Virus record (IMG/VR): IMGVR_UViG_3300037264_006128
Coordinates: 1-64,000 of that record
Source of the DNA: a virus
Direction: 5' to 3' (one strand)
DNA: 64,000 nt
Part shown: positions 15,116 to 21,227 of the stretch, one piece after another
Layout of the letters: each line of letters begins with the position of its first letter
How positions within the stretch are numbered: position 1 is the first letter of the stretch
Notes under the pieces: generated by a model
Told to the model about the DNA's origin: nothing
What the model saw: the letters and a program-made list of their open reading frames with translations, nothing else
Database searches by the model: none
Position numbers and translations under genes: made by a program

Positions 15116-15315
15116 TGAAAGTAAGCCTGCTTGTGGTGGCGGAGATCGAAATCGACACCGCCAACCTGGACGATCCGCTGGACCCAGTGGACCAGATGGC
15201 GGAAGCAATGCTGCGGTTTGATGCGTTTCGGGAGGCGGTACTTCCGACTGAGAACTACGGGGTGACGCTGTACATGCCAGGGTCGAAGGACCTAGAAGTG
15301 AAGAGCAGCTACTAG
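15112..15315 (+). CDS. Hypothetical small protein (67 aa)
   Basis: AAAGGAG precedes two consecutive ATG codons overlapping the previous stop. The product has a hydrophobic first strand (SLLVVAEIEI) and an acidic helix. It is followed by the recurrent GAGCGCGGAGC block and a palindromic element. Confidence 0.5.
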   Translation: MMKVSLLVVAEIEIDTANLDDPLDPVDQMAEAMLRFDAFREAVLPTENYGVTLYMPGSKDLEVKSSY

Positions 15316-15364
15316 CCGCCGAAGGGGAACTGAGTGAGCGCGGAGCAAAGGAGCGCAGGGAAGG

Positions 15365-15391
15365 CAGTACGACAGCCACACAACCTTACTG
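15365..15391 (+). repeat. Dispersed 27-bp imperfect palindrome
   Basis: CAGTACG begins at 15365 and CTTACTG ends at 15391, 7 bp before the AAGGAGG ribosome site of the next gene. It is preceded by GAGCGCGGAGCAAAGGAGCG (about 15335-15354), shared with three other copies. Confidence 0.75.
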
Positions 15392-15410
15392 AGCGAAAAG
15401 GAGGAAAACG

Positions 15411-15836
15411 ATGGGATACTGCATGAGACAACGGGACTGCCGGTTCTTCGTCAAGGCGGAGAATAAACCAGCTGCCCTTGCCGCGATCAAAGCGCTGGCC
15501 GGCAAGGAGACAATCCACGACGGAGTGAACCAACAGAACCACCACTTCTCATGGGTTACCACAAGCAAATTCCTGGAAGCCGACTCGCTAGAAGAAGCGA
15601 TGGGGGCATGGCGGTGGACTGCATACGAAGACCCAAATGGGAACATCGACAGCATCGCCTTCGAAGGAGAAAAGGCGGGCGATGACACCGTTCTGTTTGA
15701 AGCTATCGCCCCGTTCGTAGAGCACGGATCGTACATTATGATGGAAGGCGAGGACGGGTACATCTGGCGGTGGATGTTCACGGATGGCGCGGTAGAGGAA
15801 GAAGAAGGGCCCATCACCTTCCCCCACGATGCATAG
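15411..15836 (+). CDS. Conserved phage hypothetical protein (141 aa)
   Basis: AAGGAGG precedes the ATG. The start (MGYCMRQRDCRFFVK), a following Ala/Lys-rich helix and the late IWRWMF strand are features I associate with a family found in phages of several host groups. No function is known to me. Its TAG stop is the first three bases of a palindromic element, so the end of the gene and the repeat overlap. Confidence 0.6.
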   Translation: MGYCMRQRDCRFFVKAENKPAALAAIKALAGKETIHDGVNQQNHHFSWVTTSKFLEADSLEEAMGAWRWTAYEDPNGNIDSIAFEGEKAGDDTVLFEAIAPFVEHGSYIMMEGEDGYIWRWMFTDGAVEEEEGPITFPHDA

Positions 15837-15860
15837 TACGACACCTACGAAGCCTTACCG
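15834..15860 (+). repeat. Dispersed imperfect palindrome overlapping a stop codon
   Basis: The arms are TAGTACG and CTTACCG, two changes that keep the terminal bases T and G unpaired but leave the AGTACG/CTTAC core. The TAG is the stop of the gene ending at 15836. Confidence 0.65.
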
Positions 15861-15886
15861 GAGGAACGAGGGCAAAGCGGCTGGGC

Positions 15887-15929
15887 TTGCGTTGTTTTGC
15901 GTGTTTTGATACTTTGCAAGTGAACTTGC
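15887..15929 (+). promoter_or_regulatory. Internal promoter with operator-like palindrome at the start site
   Basis: TTGCGT (15887-15892), 17 bp, TACTTT (15910-15915), in the context GGGCTTGCG. Directly downstream, GCAAGT (15916-15921) and ACTTGC (15924-15929) form a 14-bp palindrome that would cover the transcription start. It has the same GCAAG/CTTGC half-site as the -35 palindromes elsewhere. Confidence 0.5.
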
Positions 15930-15953
15930 GAAACGAAAGGAAAGGAGGTGCCG

Positions 15954-16223
15954 ATGGCTTGTGGGAAGAGGAAGTTTCAGAAGGGCGGACCGTTCCGCAC
16001 GCTGGACGAATTGAATGACTGGCTCCTGGATTGGCGCTGGGTCTACTGGCACAATGTGCCGAAGCACCCCGCGATCATCCGGAATATGTCGTTTTCGAGC
16101 GTGTACCGGGCCATGATGCTCTCAACGTTGTGCCGCGCCGAGCTTACGGAATTCGGCATACAGCAGGAAGCTGAAAAGAGGATCGATATCGTAGCGGTAT
16201 TTCAATCGGCAGAGGAACCTTGA
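15954..16223 (+). CDS. Hypothetical protein (89 aa)
   Basis: GAAAGGAGGTG precedes the ATG; the in-frame GTG two codons earlier lies inside the ribosome site. The product is helical with Trp-rich WLLDWRWVYW at residues 26-35 and no Cys cluster. It is the first gene after an internal promoter. Function unknown. Confidence 0.5.
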   Translation: MACGKRKFQKGGPFRTLDELNDWLLDWRWVYWHNVPKHPAIIRNMSFSSVYRAMMLSTLCRAELTEFGIQQEAEKRIDIVAVFQSAEEP

Positions 16224-16225
16224 AG

Positions 16226-16645
16226 ATGACCACCCCGCCATTCTCCCGTACCAAATGCAGTTGCCCAGACTGCCAAGACTGTTGCCGGCGCGGGAGCGGC
16301 CCACTTCTACCTGGCGATGCGGAACGGATCGAGCAGTACACTGGGAAGCCAGCGCCGACCAAGGCCGGGACCGGAACGGTTATCGGGCGGCGGGACGAAT
16401 GCGGGGACCTGTTGATCCTGCGGATTCCATCCGTGGTGTTGCAGACAGCGCCTTCTGGCGGGTGCGTGTTCTATGCGGCAGAGGAAGGGTTGTGCGCGAT
16501 CCATGAGGTTGCGCCGTGGGGATGTGCGTACTTCGACACGCACATGGATCGGGACGAAGCGGACGATCGGGTGCGGTGGTACGTGAGCCAGATGCTGGGG
16601 GAACCGTGGCGAAGGAAACCGAAAGAAAAGGAGGTGAACGAATGA
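16226..16645 (+). CDS. YkgJ-like CxxCxxCC metal-binding protein (139 aa)
   Basis: The N-terminus carries CSCPDCQDCC, and a later part has GGCVFY, GLCAIH and GCAYFDTH. This spacing of Cys clusters is that of the YkgJ family (zinc- or iron-chelating CxCxxCC domain). The start is placed at the ATG following AGAGGA; a TTG two codons earlier overlaps the previous stop. The family's biological role is not established. In an early phage operon it may chelate metal or bind a host protein; this is inference. Confidence 0.75.
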   Translation: MTTPPFSRTKCSCPDCQDCCRRGSGPLLPGDAERIEQYTGKPAPTKAGTGTVIGRRDECGDLLILRIPSVVLQTAPSGGCVFYAAEEGLCAIHEVAPWGCAYFDTHMDRDEADDRVRWYVSQMLGEPWRRKPKEKEVNE

Positions 16646-17250
16646 AGAACTTCAAGTTCCTGACGGGAGACGTGAACTGGAAGGACTATGGCGGCAAGTG
16701 GTACCGAGAGGCCTTGCCGGGGATCTACCACGTGATCGAGCTGACCGACATGCCGGATGCGTGCGGGTGGGACGCAACCTGTACGTACGACGTTATGCTG
16801 AAGGTGGTAGACCTACATGAAGTCAACGGGAAGATGATCGAAGACGCCTTCCGATCTTACGGGATTGATCGGGAGGCGCTTGCCGATGCCCATTCCGATT
16901 CGCCGGAATGGTGGCAGGTGCGGGACCAGCTTGTTCTGGTGGAGGCCATGTGCGGCCACGGGCTGTACGCCCCGATGGGGAGTTGGGATGGGAATGCGTA
17001 CAAACCGCTGTTGGCGGCGGCGAGACAGAGAAGCCACGAACTGGAAGATGAAGATACCTATGAAGAGGCGATGGAGCGGCCGGTGAACCGGATAGGGAGC
17101 ACTGCGTTTGAGTGCATGCGGGGGGACATGATTTCGGCCATTGCGCGCGGGCTTGAACCCGGGCGCCCGCGGAACCAAGAGGCCCGGATCATGGCGAAAA
17201 TGATGGGGGCGAAAGAGGCGGATCTCCCGCCGAAAGAGGATCGGCCATGA
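16642..17250 (+). CDS. Hypothetical protein (202 aa)
   Basis: AAAGGAGGTG precedes the ATG, which overlaps the previous TGA. The first 90 residues look like a beta-rich domain (repeated Trp/Tyr/Asp strands); the second half is helical and Arg/Glu-rich. No family is recognised. It overlaps the next gene (ATGA). Confidence 0.5.
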   Translation: MKNFKFLTGDVNWKDYGGKWYREALPGIYHVIELTDMPDACGWDATCTYDVMLKVVDLHEVNGKMIEDAFRSYGIDREALADAHSDSPEWWQVRDQLVLVEAMCGHGLYAPMGSWDGNAYKPLLAAARQRSHELEDEDTYEEAMERPVNRIGSTAFECMRGDMISAIARGLEPGRPRNQEARIMAKMMGAKEADLPPKEDRP

Positions 17251-17477
17251 AGTGCCAGGTGTGCGGCAGAGAAATGGAACCGTGCAAGCCGCCGTGGGTC
17301 GCCAGCCGGCTGAAGGACGTATTCAACTACTTCTGGTGCATTGCATGCTGGCATCTTCGGAGCGAACTGAAACCGAGCGAACCGCACCAGGTGATCGCGG
17401 AGGCATATCCGCAGGAGCCGTGGTGCGCGTGCTGCAACCGGCCGCAGAGCCGGTGCCTGAAAGGAGGTGAGGTATGA
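17247..17477 (+). CDS. Small Cys-rich zinc-finger protein (76 aa)
   Basis: The start overlaps the previous stop. Three CxxC motifs (CQVC, CIAC, CACC) plus two further Cys residues in 76 residues indicate one or two zinc sites. The stop overlaps the following ATG, so the three genes 16642-18001 are translationally coupled. Confidence 0.55.
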   Translation: MKCQVCGREMEPCKPPWVASRLKDVFNYFWCIACWHLRSELKPSEPHQVIAEAYPQEPWCACCNRPQSRCLKGGEV

Positions 17478-18001
17478 AGATCGAGAACGTGAAGGTTGCG
17501 CTCCTGGAAGATTCAGATTCCGACACTAGCTTCTTAGGGGAATTCACGGACGATTTCGAGCCCGGTGTGATGTTGGCCTCCACGTGGGATTTCCCGCGGT
17601 ACCACTTCGGGGAGCCGCAGGGGATCCCGGAGCGGGGGCGGCACTATCGCTTCTTCAAGCCGTACGCGGGCGGGGAGAAACCAGGGAGCCGACTGTACCG
17701 CAAGTACGCCAAGCAGGACGCGGAGCGCATGCGGGGGTTGTGCAATAACCTCTGGGCCTTCGTGGGCGTGCAGGCGACCGCCACCGTATCGTACCCGATC
17801 GGGAATGGGAGTGCCCGGCTGGAGACACTTCGCAGTGGCGGGTTGTGGGGTATCGAGTCGGATGCTGGGTCCTACCTGAAGGAAGTGGCCCAGGAGGAAC
17901 TGGCCGATCTGCGCGGGCACCTGGAGCACTTCGGGATCAAGGCCCGGGACGAAGCCTGGGAAGCGCTGAAGGAACGGGCGTTAGAGAAAGCGGACTTTTG
18001 A
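17474..18001 (+). CDS. Hypothetical protein (175 aa)
   Basis: AAAGGAGGTGAGGT precedes the ATG. The first 60 residues are beta-rich and acidic; a basic loop follows, then a C-terminal helical region with a SYLKEVAQEELADLRGHL helix. No Cys cluster beyond a single Cys. Unknown family. Confidence 0.5.
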   Translation: MKIENVKVALLEDSDSDTSFLGEFTDDFEPGVMLASTWDFPRYHFGEPQGIPERGRHYRFFKPYAGGEKPGSRLYRKYAKQDAERMRGLCNNLWAFVGVQATATVSYPIGNGSARLETLRSGGLWGIESDAGSYLKEVAQEELADLRGHLEHFGIKARDEAWEALKERALEKADF

Positions 18002-18018
18002 CGGAAAGGAGAGAACCG

Positions 18019-18870
18019 ATGAAGCACGTGCGGGTTCCCGGAACGGAACGGATGGCCCGGGGGGTCTCCTTCCGCAGGCTGCGCCGGCTGCACGGGAAAG
18101 AGGTGGCACAGATCGCAGAAGAGGCGATGCGCTGCGCCAAGAAACGAGGGCACAAGCCGGGGATGTTGATGGACTGTGGGGGGACGGGTTTAAGGCTGAA
18201 GGCGCGGTGCATGAAAGAGGGCTGCGGGTGTGCCGTGATGGTGGCGCCGGACAGGGCAGCCGTGGACGGTGCTGGATTTGGGGGCAGCGCGATAGAGAAC
18301 CGCTGCCCAACAGCCAACCCGATAGGGTTAAGGAGGAACGAGATGAGCGACGGAAAGAAGAAGCGAACGAAAAAGGCAGAGGCGGGGATAGGCACCGAAA
18401 CCGTGCCGGTGGAGGTGCAGGTGGAGCAACCCGCCCCAAAACGGAAGCGGAAGGCGGCAGAGCCGCAGGCGGAAGCCACGAAGGTGCAGAAGCCCTCCCC
18501 GCCGCCATTCAAGCCGCGCAAGCCGAAGGTGGACATCGAGCCGCCGGTGGAAGCCACGAAGGACCTGAAGCAGGTGGTGGCACGCGCCAAGAAGGCGAAG
18601 GCGGAGGCGGTGGAACGTCAGAAGGTGAAGACGGAAGAGGCGAAGCAACGCCGCCACAAGCACGACATCGTTCCGTTCAAGGGCAAGCTGCCGGTGGAGG
18701 AGAACCCAAGCCTGAAGTTCCTGGGGAAGGTGGGGAATGACCTGTATGTGTACGAGAAGACCTTCAAGAGCGGAACGACATGGAACTACTACTTCACCCT
18801 GGACGGGAAGAGGTTCGAGTCCGTGCCGGCGGCCGAGCGCTACTTGGAAGAGCTTGCCAAGGCTGCCTGA
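18019..18870 (+). CDS. Composite gene: zinc-motif N-part fused in frame to Lys/Pro-rich protein (283 aa)
   Basis: GAAAGGAGAG precedes the ATG at 18019. Residues 1-105 form a unit with CMKEGCGC and a final NRCPT, typical of small Cys-containing phage proteins that end there. The frame then runs without a stop into a second unit (MSDGKKK, codon 108) that has its own AAGGAGG at 18328. That unit has a long Lys/Pro/Glu-rich linker and a small C-terminal globular domain with YVYEKTFKSG and LDGKRF. Out-of-frame TAG and TAA triplets lie just before the internal start. Two products, 283 and 176 residues, are likely. Confidence 0.6.
   Translation: MKHVRVPGTERMARGVSFRRLRRLHGKEVAQIAEEAMRCAKKRGHKPGMLMDCGGTGLRLKARCMKEGCGCAVMVAPDRAAVDGAGFGGSAIENRCPTANPIGLRRNEMSDGKKKRTKKAEAGIGTETVPVEVQVEQPAPKRKRKAAEPQAEATKVQKPSPPPFKPRKPKVDIEPPVEATKDLKQVVARAKKAKAEAVERQKVKTEEAKQRRHKHDIVPFKGKLPVEENPSLKFLGKVGNDLYVYEKTFKSGTTWNYYFTLDGKRFESVPAAERYLEELAKAA
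18342..18870 (+). CDS. Alternative shorter product from internal start (176 aa)
   Basis: The ATG at 18342 has AAGGAGG with an ideal gap, as strong as any in the operon, inside the longer frame. The product would be a basic, mostly disordered protein with a small C-terminal domain. This would be its normal form if the upstream gene lost its stop codon recently. Confidence 0.5.
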
Positions 18871-18878
18871 AAAAAGGG

Positions 18879-18929
18879 GGGGCAACCTCCGGGTCTACCT
18901 TGGGGGTGGTGTGACTCGGCGGTTGCCCC
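18879..18929 (+). terminator. Inverted repeat with 9-bp stem
   Basis: GGGGCAACC (18879-18887) pairs with GGTTGCCCC (18921-18929) across a 33-nt loop, right after an A-run and the stop at 18870. It may reduce transcription into the lipoprotein gene. There is no T-tract. Confidence 0.4.
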
Positions 18930-19005
18930 GGCAACGGAAAGGAGGTTGAACGGCAGGCCAACCTGATGGACCGTTTACAGGAAAAGAAAGGAGTGTGCAA
19001 GGGCT

Positions 19006-19254
19006 ATGACAAGAAAAACATGTGGTGCGGCACTGCTCGCCCTGGCCTTGTTGGTGGCAGGCGGGTGCAGCGACCAGTGCGACGAGGAGTACAGTTACAC
19101 AGACTCATACGGCAGTTCCGTGGAGTGCTGCAAGGAATGCGACTCAAACGGGGAGCAGTGCACTACGGACTGTTCCGGCAGTGGTGGCGGGGGTGGAACG
19201 GAGCCGACGCCAACGCCAACGCCAAAGGAGGTGACAGATGGCGAATCAGCCTGA
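19006..19254 (+). CDS. Small phage lipoprotein, Cys-rich (82 aa)
   Basis: The N-terminus (TRKTC, then a 12-residue hydrophobic run) ends in VAGGC, a good type II signal-peptide site; the mature part would start at Cys 22. It contains about eight further Cys residues, a Gly run and a Thr-Pro repeat tail. The ribosome site AAAGGAG is 14 nt from the ATG, longer than usual. Early lipoproteins of phages and prophages often act in superinfection exclusion by blocking receptors; that role is inferred from location only. The next gene starts inside its 3' end. Confidence 0.65.
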   Translation: MTRKTCGAALLALALLVAGGCSDQCDEEYSYTDSYGSSVECCKECDSNGEQCTTDCSGSGGGGGTEPTPTPTPKEVTDGESA

Positions 19255-19552
19255 CAAAATCCTGCACGTGGACCTGGATCTGCTTGTTCAACAGGCGGAC
19301 GTTCTTGGCGACGTGGGGGATGAACTGGAAGAAGAAGACAACGACCTGCTGGAAGGTGTCAGGAACATGCTTGGCGACATCTACGCGGCGTTGGTCGCGA
19401 ACCAAAACGTGCTTCTGACCCGCAAGGCGGTAGGCGAGTGCAAGTTCTGCGGGCTGGATGGCCCGGGGTTCTCGCCGGAAGACTTCCACTACCACGACGG
19501 TGGTTGGGTGTGCCCGAACTGCTGGGACGAGCGGCTGCGGGAAACGGAGTGA
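19238..19552 (+). CDS. Hypothetical protein with C-terminal zinc ribbon (104 aa)
   Basis: AAAGGAGGTG precedes the ATG within the end of the lipoprotein gene. An acidic helical N-terminus (VDLDLLVQQ, EEEDND) is followed by CKFC and CPNC about 22 residues apart. It is cotranscribed with two other zinc-ribbon genes immediately downstream. Confidence 0.55.
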   Translation: MANQPDKILHVDLDLLVQQADVLGDVGDELEEEDNDLLEGVRNMLGDIYAALVANQNVLLTRKAVGECKFCGLDGPGFSPEDFHYHDGGWVCPNCWDERLRETE

Positions 19553-19556
19553 CGGG

Positions 19557-19823
19557 ATGTACGTGTTCGACCTGAAATGCCCACGATGCGAAGAGGCGGG
19601 GTTCGCGATCCCTTTCATTTTTGAATTCACAATCGAGCCGTATTGCCCACCGAATTCCTGCGGACCGGCAGACAACTGGTTCCCGGCGGAAGGCGGATAC
19701 GCAGAGCATAACAACGGGGATTACGTGAACGGGAGGTGGGTTTGCCCGAAGTGCAGCGGGAGGGCCCCAGGGGAAGAGGAGGCGTACACCGCGTGGAAGA
19801 ATTACCAGCGGGATTGCTACTGA
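19557..19823 (+). CDS. Small zinc-ribbon protein (88 aa)
   Basis: The ATG lies 4 bp after the preceding stop, with GAGTGACGGG as a weak ribosome site, so coupling is likely. CPRC at residues 8-11 and CPKC near residue 64 frame a Pro- and aromatic-rich loop. No family is recognised. Confidence 0.5.
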   Translation: MYVFDLKCPRCEEAGFAIPFIFEFTIEPYCPPNSCGPADNWFPAEGGYAEHNNGDYVNGRWVCPKCSGRAPGEEEAYTAWKNYQRDCY

Positions 19824-19834
19824 AGGGAGAGTTG

Positions 19835-20305
19835 ATGGCAGATCTACAATGTCCGAAGTGCCTACAAAGGCACGGAATGGTAGTGACCGCAACGGCGGAT
19901 TTCATCATCATGGCTGGGTCGCGGCCGGAACTGGCCGCAGACAGCCGGCCGCAGTGGGTAAGCGAAAGTCGTTGCACGTGCCCACGGTGCGGGTGGGTGG
20001 GGGAGATGCAGGAAGCTGGGGCGATGGCTGCTGTCAACGGCGGGTCCTTCACGCAGCTTCTGCTTCAAGCGGTACGCCCACGGGGGTACGACCCAGCCAA
20101 CCGGCCGGTGTTCGAGGCCGTAGAGGGCCCAGGGACCGGCAACGACTATGTGGTGATCTGCGGGCTGGAACCCTCCGGGGTTCGTTGCCAGCTTACGTCG
20201 CCAATGGAGCAGGATGCAGCAAAGGCACTACTTGGCGTTATCAACAGGAGGGCGGCGTTGCCCATTTTGAAAAGAAAGGAGGCGGGGGAATGCAATACAA
20301 AGTGA
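19835..20305 (+). CDS. Hypothetical zinc-ribbon protein (156 aa)
   Basis: GAAGGGAGAG precedes the ATG at 19835. CPKC at residues 6-9 and CTCPRCGW near residue 48 make a zinc ribbon. The C-terminal 80 residues have a beta strand pattern (NDYVVICGLE, VRCQLTS) and a final helix. It overlaps the next gene by 16 bp. It is the third consecutive Cys-pair protein in this stretch. Confidence 0.55.
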   Translation: MADLQCPKCLQRHGMVVTATADFIIMAGSRPELAADSRPQWVSESRCTCPRCGWVGEMQEAGAMAAVNGGSFTQLLLQAVRPRGYDPANRPVFEAVEGPGTGNDYVVICGLEPSGVRCQLTSPMEQDAAKALLGVINRRAALPILKRKEAGECNTK

Positions 20306-20496
20306 TCGTGGGCAATATCGGGACGGTGTGCAGAACGAACAGCCGTATGGCCGCAGTGGAGCGGTATGGCGACTACGTGCTGCAGAGCACGATCGGTTAC
20401 GGGCGGGCGGCGGGGGAGCCTGTGACGCTGATGAGGGATGGGGAGCCGATCAAGGAGCATTTCGGGGACCCTGGCGAAGGAAAAAGCGAGGGGTAG
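20290..20496 (+). CDS. Conserved small phage protein (68 aa)
   Basis: AAAGGAGG precedes the ATG, which lies inside the upstream gene. The pattern MQYKVIVGNIGTV, a short helix, then GYGRAAGEPVTLMRDGEPI is one I associate with small proteins found in many phages and plasmids. Function is unknown to me. Confidence 0.6.
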   Translation: MQYKVIVGNIGTVCRTNSRMAAVERYGDYVLQSTIGYGRAAGEPVTLMRDGEPIKEHFGDPGEGKSEG

Positions 20497-20498
20497 GC

Positions 20499-20726
20499 AT
20501 GAAGGAACGGATTTTTTGCGAGTGGTGCGAAGGTGAAGAGATGCTACCAGCCACCGTCGTGCTGACGGTGACCGACTTAGAAGGCCTCCTGTTCGAACGG
20601 TACCAGTTATGCGTGGCGTGCCTAGCTAGTATTTCGAAGACCCTTTACTTCGGTCTTCCGGGAGAAATGAGCCAGAGCGCGAAGCAAGGGAGCAGGGGTT
20701 GTAACGAAGGGAGTAAATCTTACTGA
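20499..20726 (+). CDS. Small zinc-motif protein whose 3' end overlaps a repeat (75 aa)
   Basis: The ATG lies 2 bp after the preceding stop with GAGGGG upstream. CEWC and CVAC frame an acidic beta segment. The last 20 codons correspond to the conserved block and palindromic element found intergenically elsewhere, and the TGA lies within CTTACTGA of that element. This suggests that insertion or spread of the element extended or replaced the original C-terminus. Confidence 0.5.
   Translation: MKERIFCEWCEGEEMLPATVVLTVTDLEGLLFERYQLCVACLASISKTLYFGLPGEMSQSAKQGSRGCNEGSKSY
20699..20725 (+). repeat. Dispersed imperfect palindrome at a gene end (divergent)
   Basis: The right arm CTTACTG is intact; the left arm has become TTGTAACG. 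Its upstream GAGCGCGAAGCAAGGGAGC block matches those before 11909, 15365 and 25864. Confidence 0.55.
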
Positions 20727-20759
20727 GGCAAAGAAAGACTGACGGAAGGAGGATGGTGG

Positions 20760-20954
20760 ATGTGTGGGTTCAAGCGGGACGAAGTCAACGGGTTACTGTA
20801 CTTCCTACCCTATCACGCGGAGGTGGCAGCAATGGAGCTTGGAGCAACGGCAGAATTCGCCTCTTCGATCGCGAACCGAATGTTACAGAAGGCAATCGAG
20901 GCGGAAGAAAGGAACGGGGACAATGGACAGGAAGCAGATGCGGGAATGGATTGA
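20760..20954 (+). CDS. Hypothetical small protein (64 aa)
   Basis: GGAAGGAGG is 7 nt from the ATG at 20760; an ATG at 20753 in another frame is too close to it. The product is a mostly helical acidic protein. The next gene starts within it. Confidence 0.5.
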   Translation: MCGFKRDEVNGLLYFLPYHAEVAAMELGATAEFASSIANRMLQKAIEAEERNGDNGQEADAGMD

Positions 20955-21120
20955 CGGAGCCACCTACGAGGAACTTCTGAGCAGATGGCGCTTCGCACCG
21001 GCCGGGGACCCGATGTTCTGTGGGGAAATCGGGGATTACTACACTGAGGTGATCAGAAGAAAGCGCGACGAGTTGCCCGCCGGTGAAGCCGTAAGAACGA
21101 GCAGGGCGATCGGATGGTAG
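20923..21120 (+). CDS. Conserved small phage protein (65 aa)
   Basis: GGAACGGGG precedes the ATG. The sequence (WIDGATYEELLSRWRFAP, then DPMFCGEIGDYY and a basic helix) is a pattern I associate with small proteins of unknown function in phages of many hosts. It is the last gene before a promoter and the Ycf46-like module. Confidence 0.6.
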   Translation: MDRKQMREWIDGATYEELLSRWRFAPAGDPMFCGEIGDYYTEVIRRKRDELPAGEAVRTSRAIGW

Positions 21121-21155
21121 CGGCGCGGAGCGAGAACGCTCCCACAGAAGCGCGC

Positions 21156-21184
21156 TTGCAAAGCGTGCGCGTTTGTGCGATGAT
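21156..21184 (+). promoter_or_regulatory. Promoter of the Ycf46/Ycf35 module
   Basis: TTGCAA (21156-21161), 17 bp, GATGAT (21179-21184), in the 107-bp gap before the ATPase gene. The -35 box is in the palindrome CGCTTGCAAAGCG (21153-21165), and the spacer closely matches that of the early promoter at 10203. Confidence 0.65.
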
Positions 21185-21186
21185 TC

Positions 21187-21211
21187 TTTCGGCCGCGGTT
21201 TTCGGCCGAAA
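21187..21211 (+). promoter_or_regulatory. Hairpin or operator at the transcript start
   Basis: TTTCGGCCG (21187-21195) and CGGCCGAAA (21203-21211) form a perfect 9-bp stem with a 7-nt loop. The stem begins 2 bp after the -10 box, so it covers the expected start site and the 5' end of the mRNA, before AAAGGAGG. Confidence 0.5.
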
Positions 21212-21227
21212 TTGAAAGGAGGTGGGC

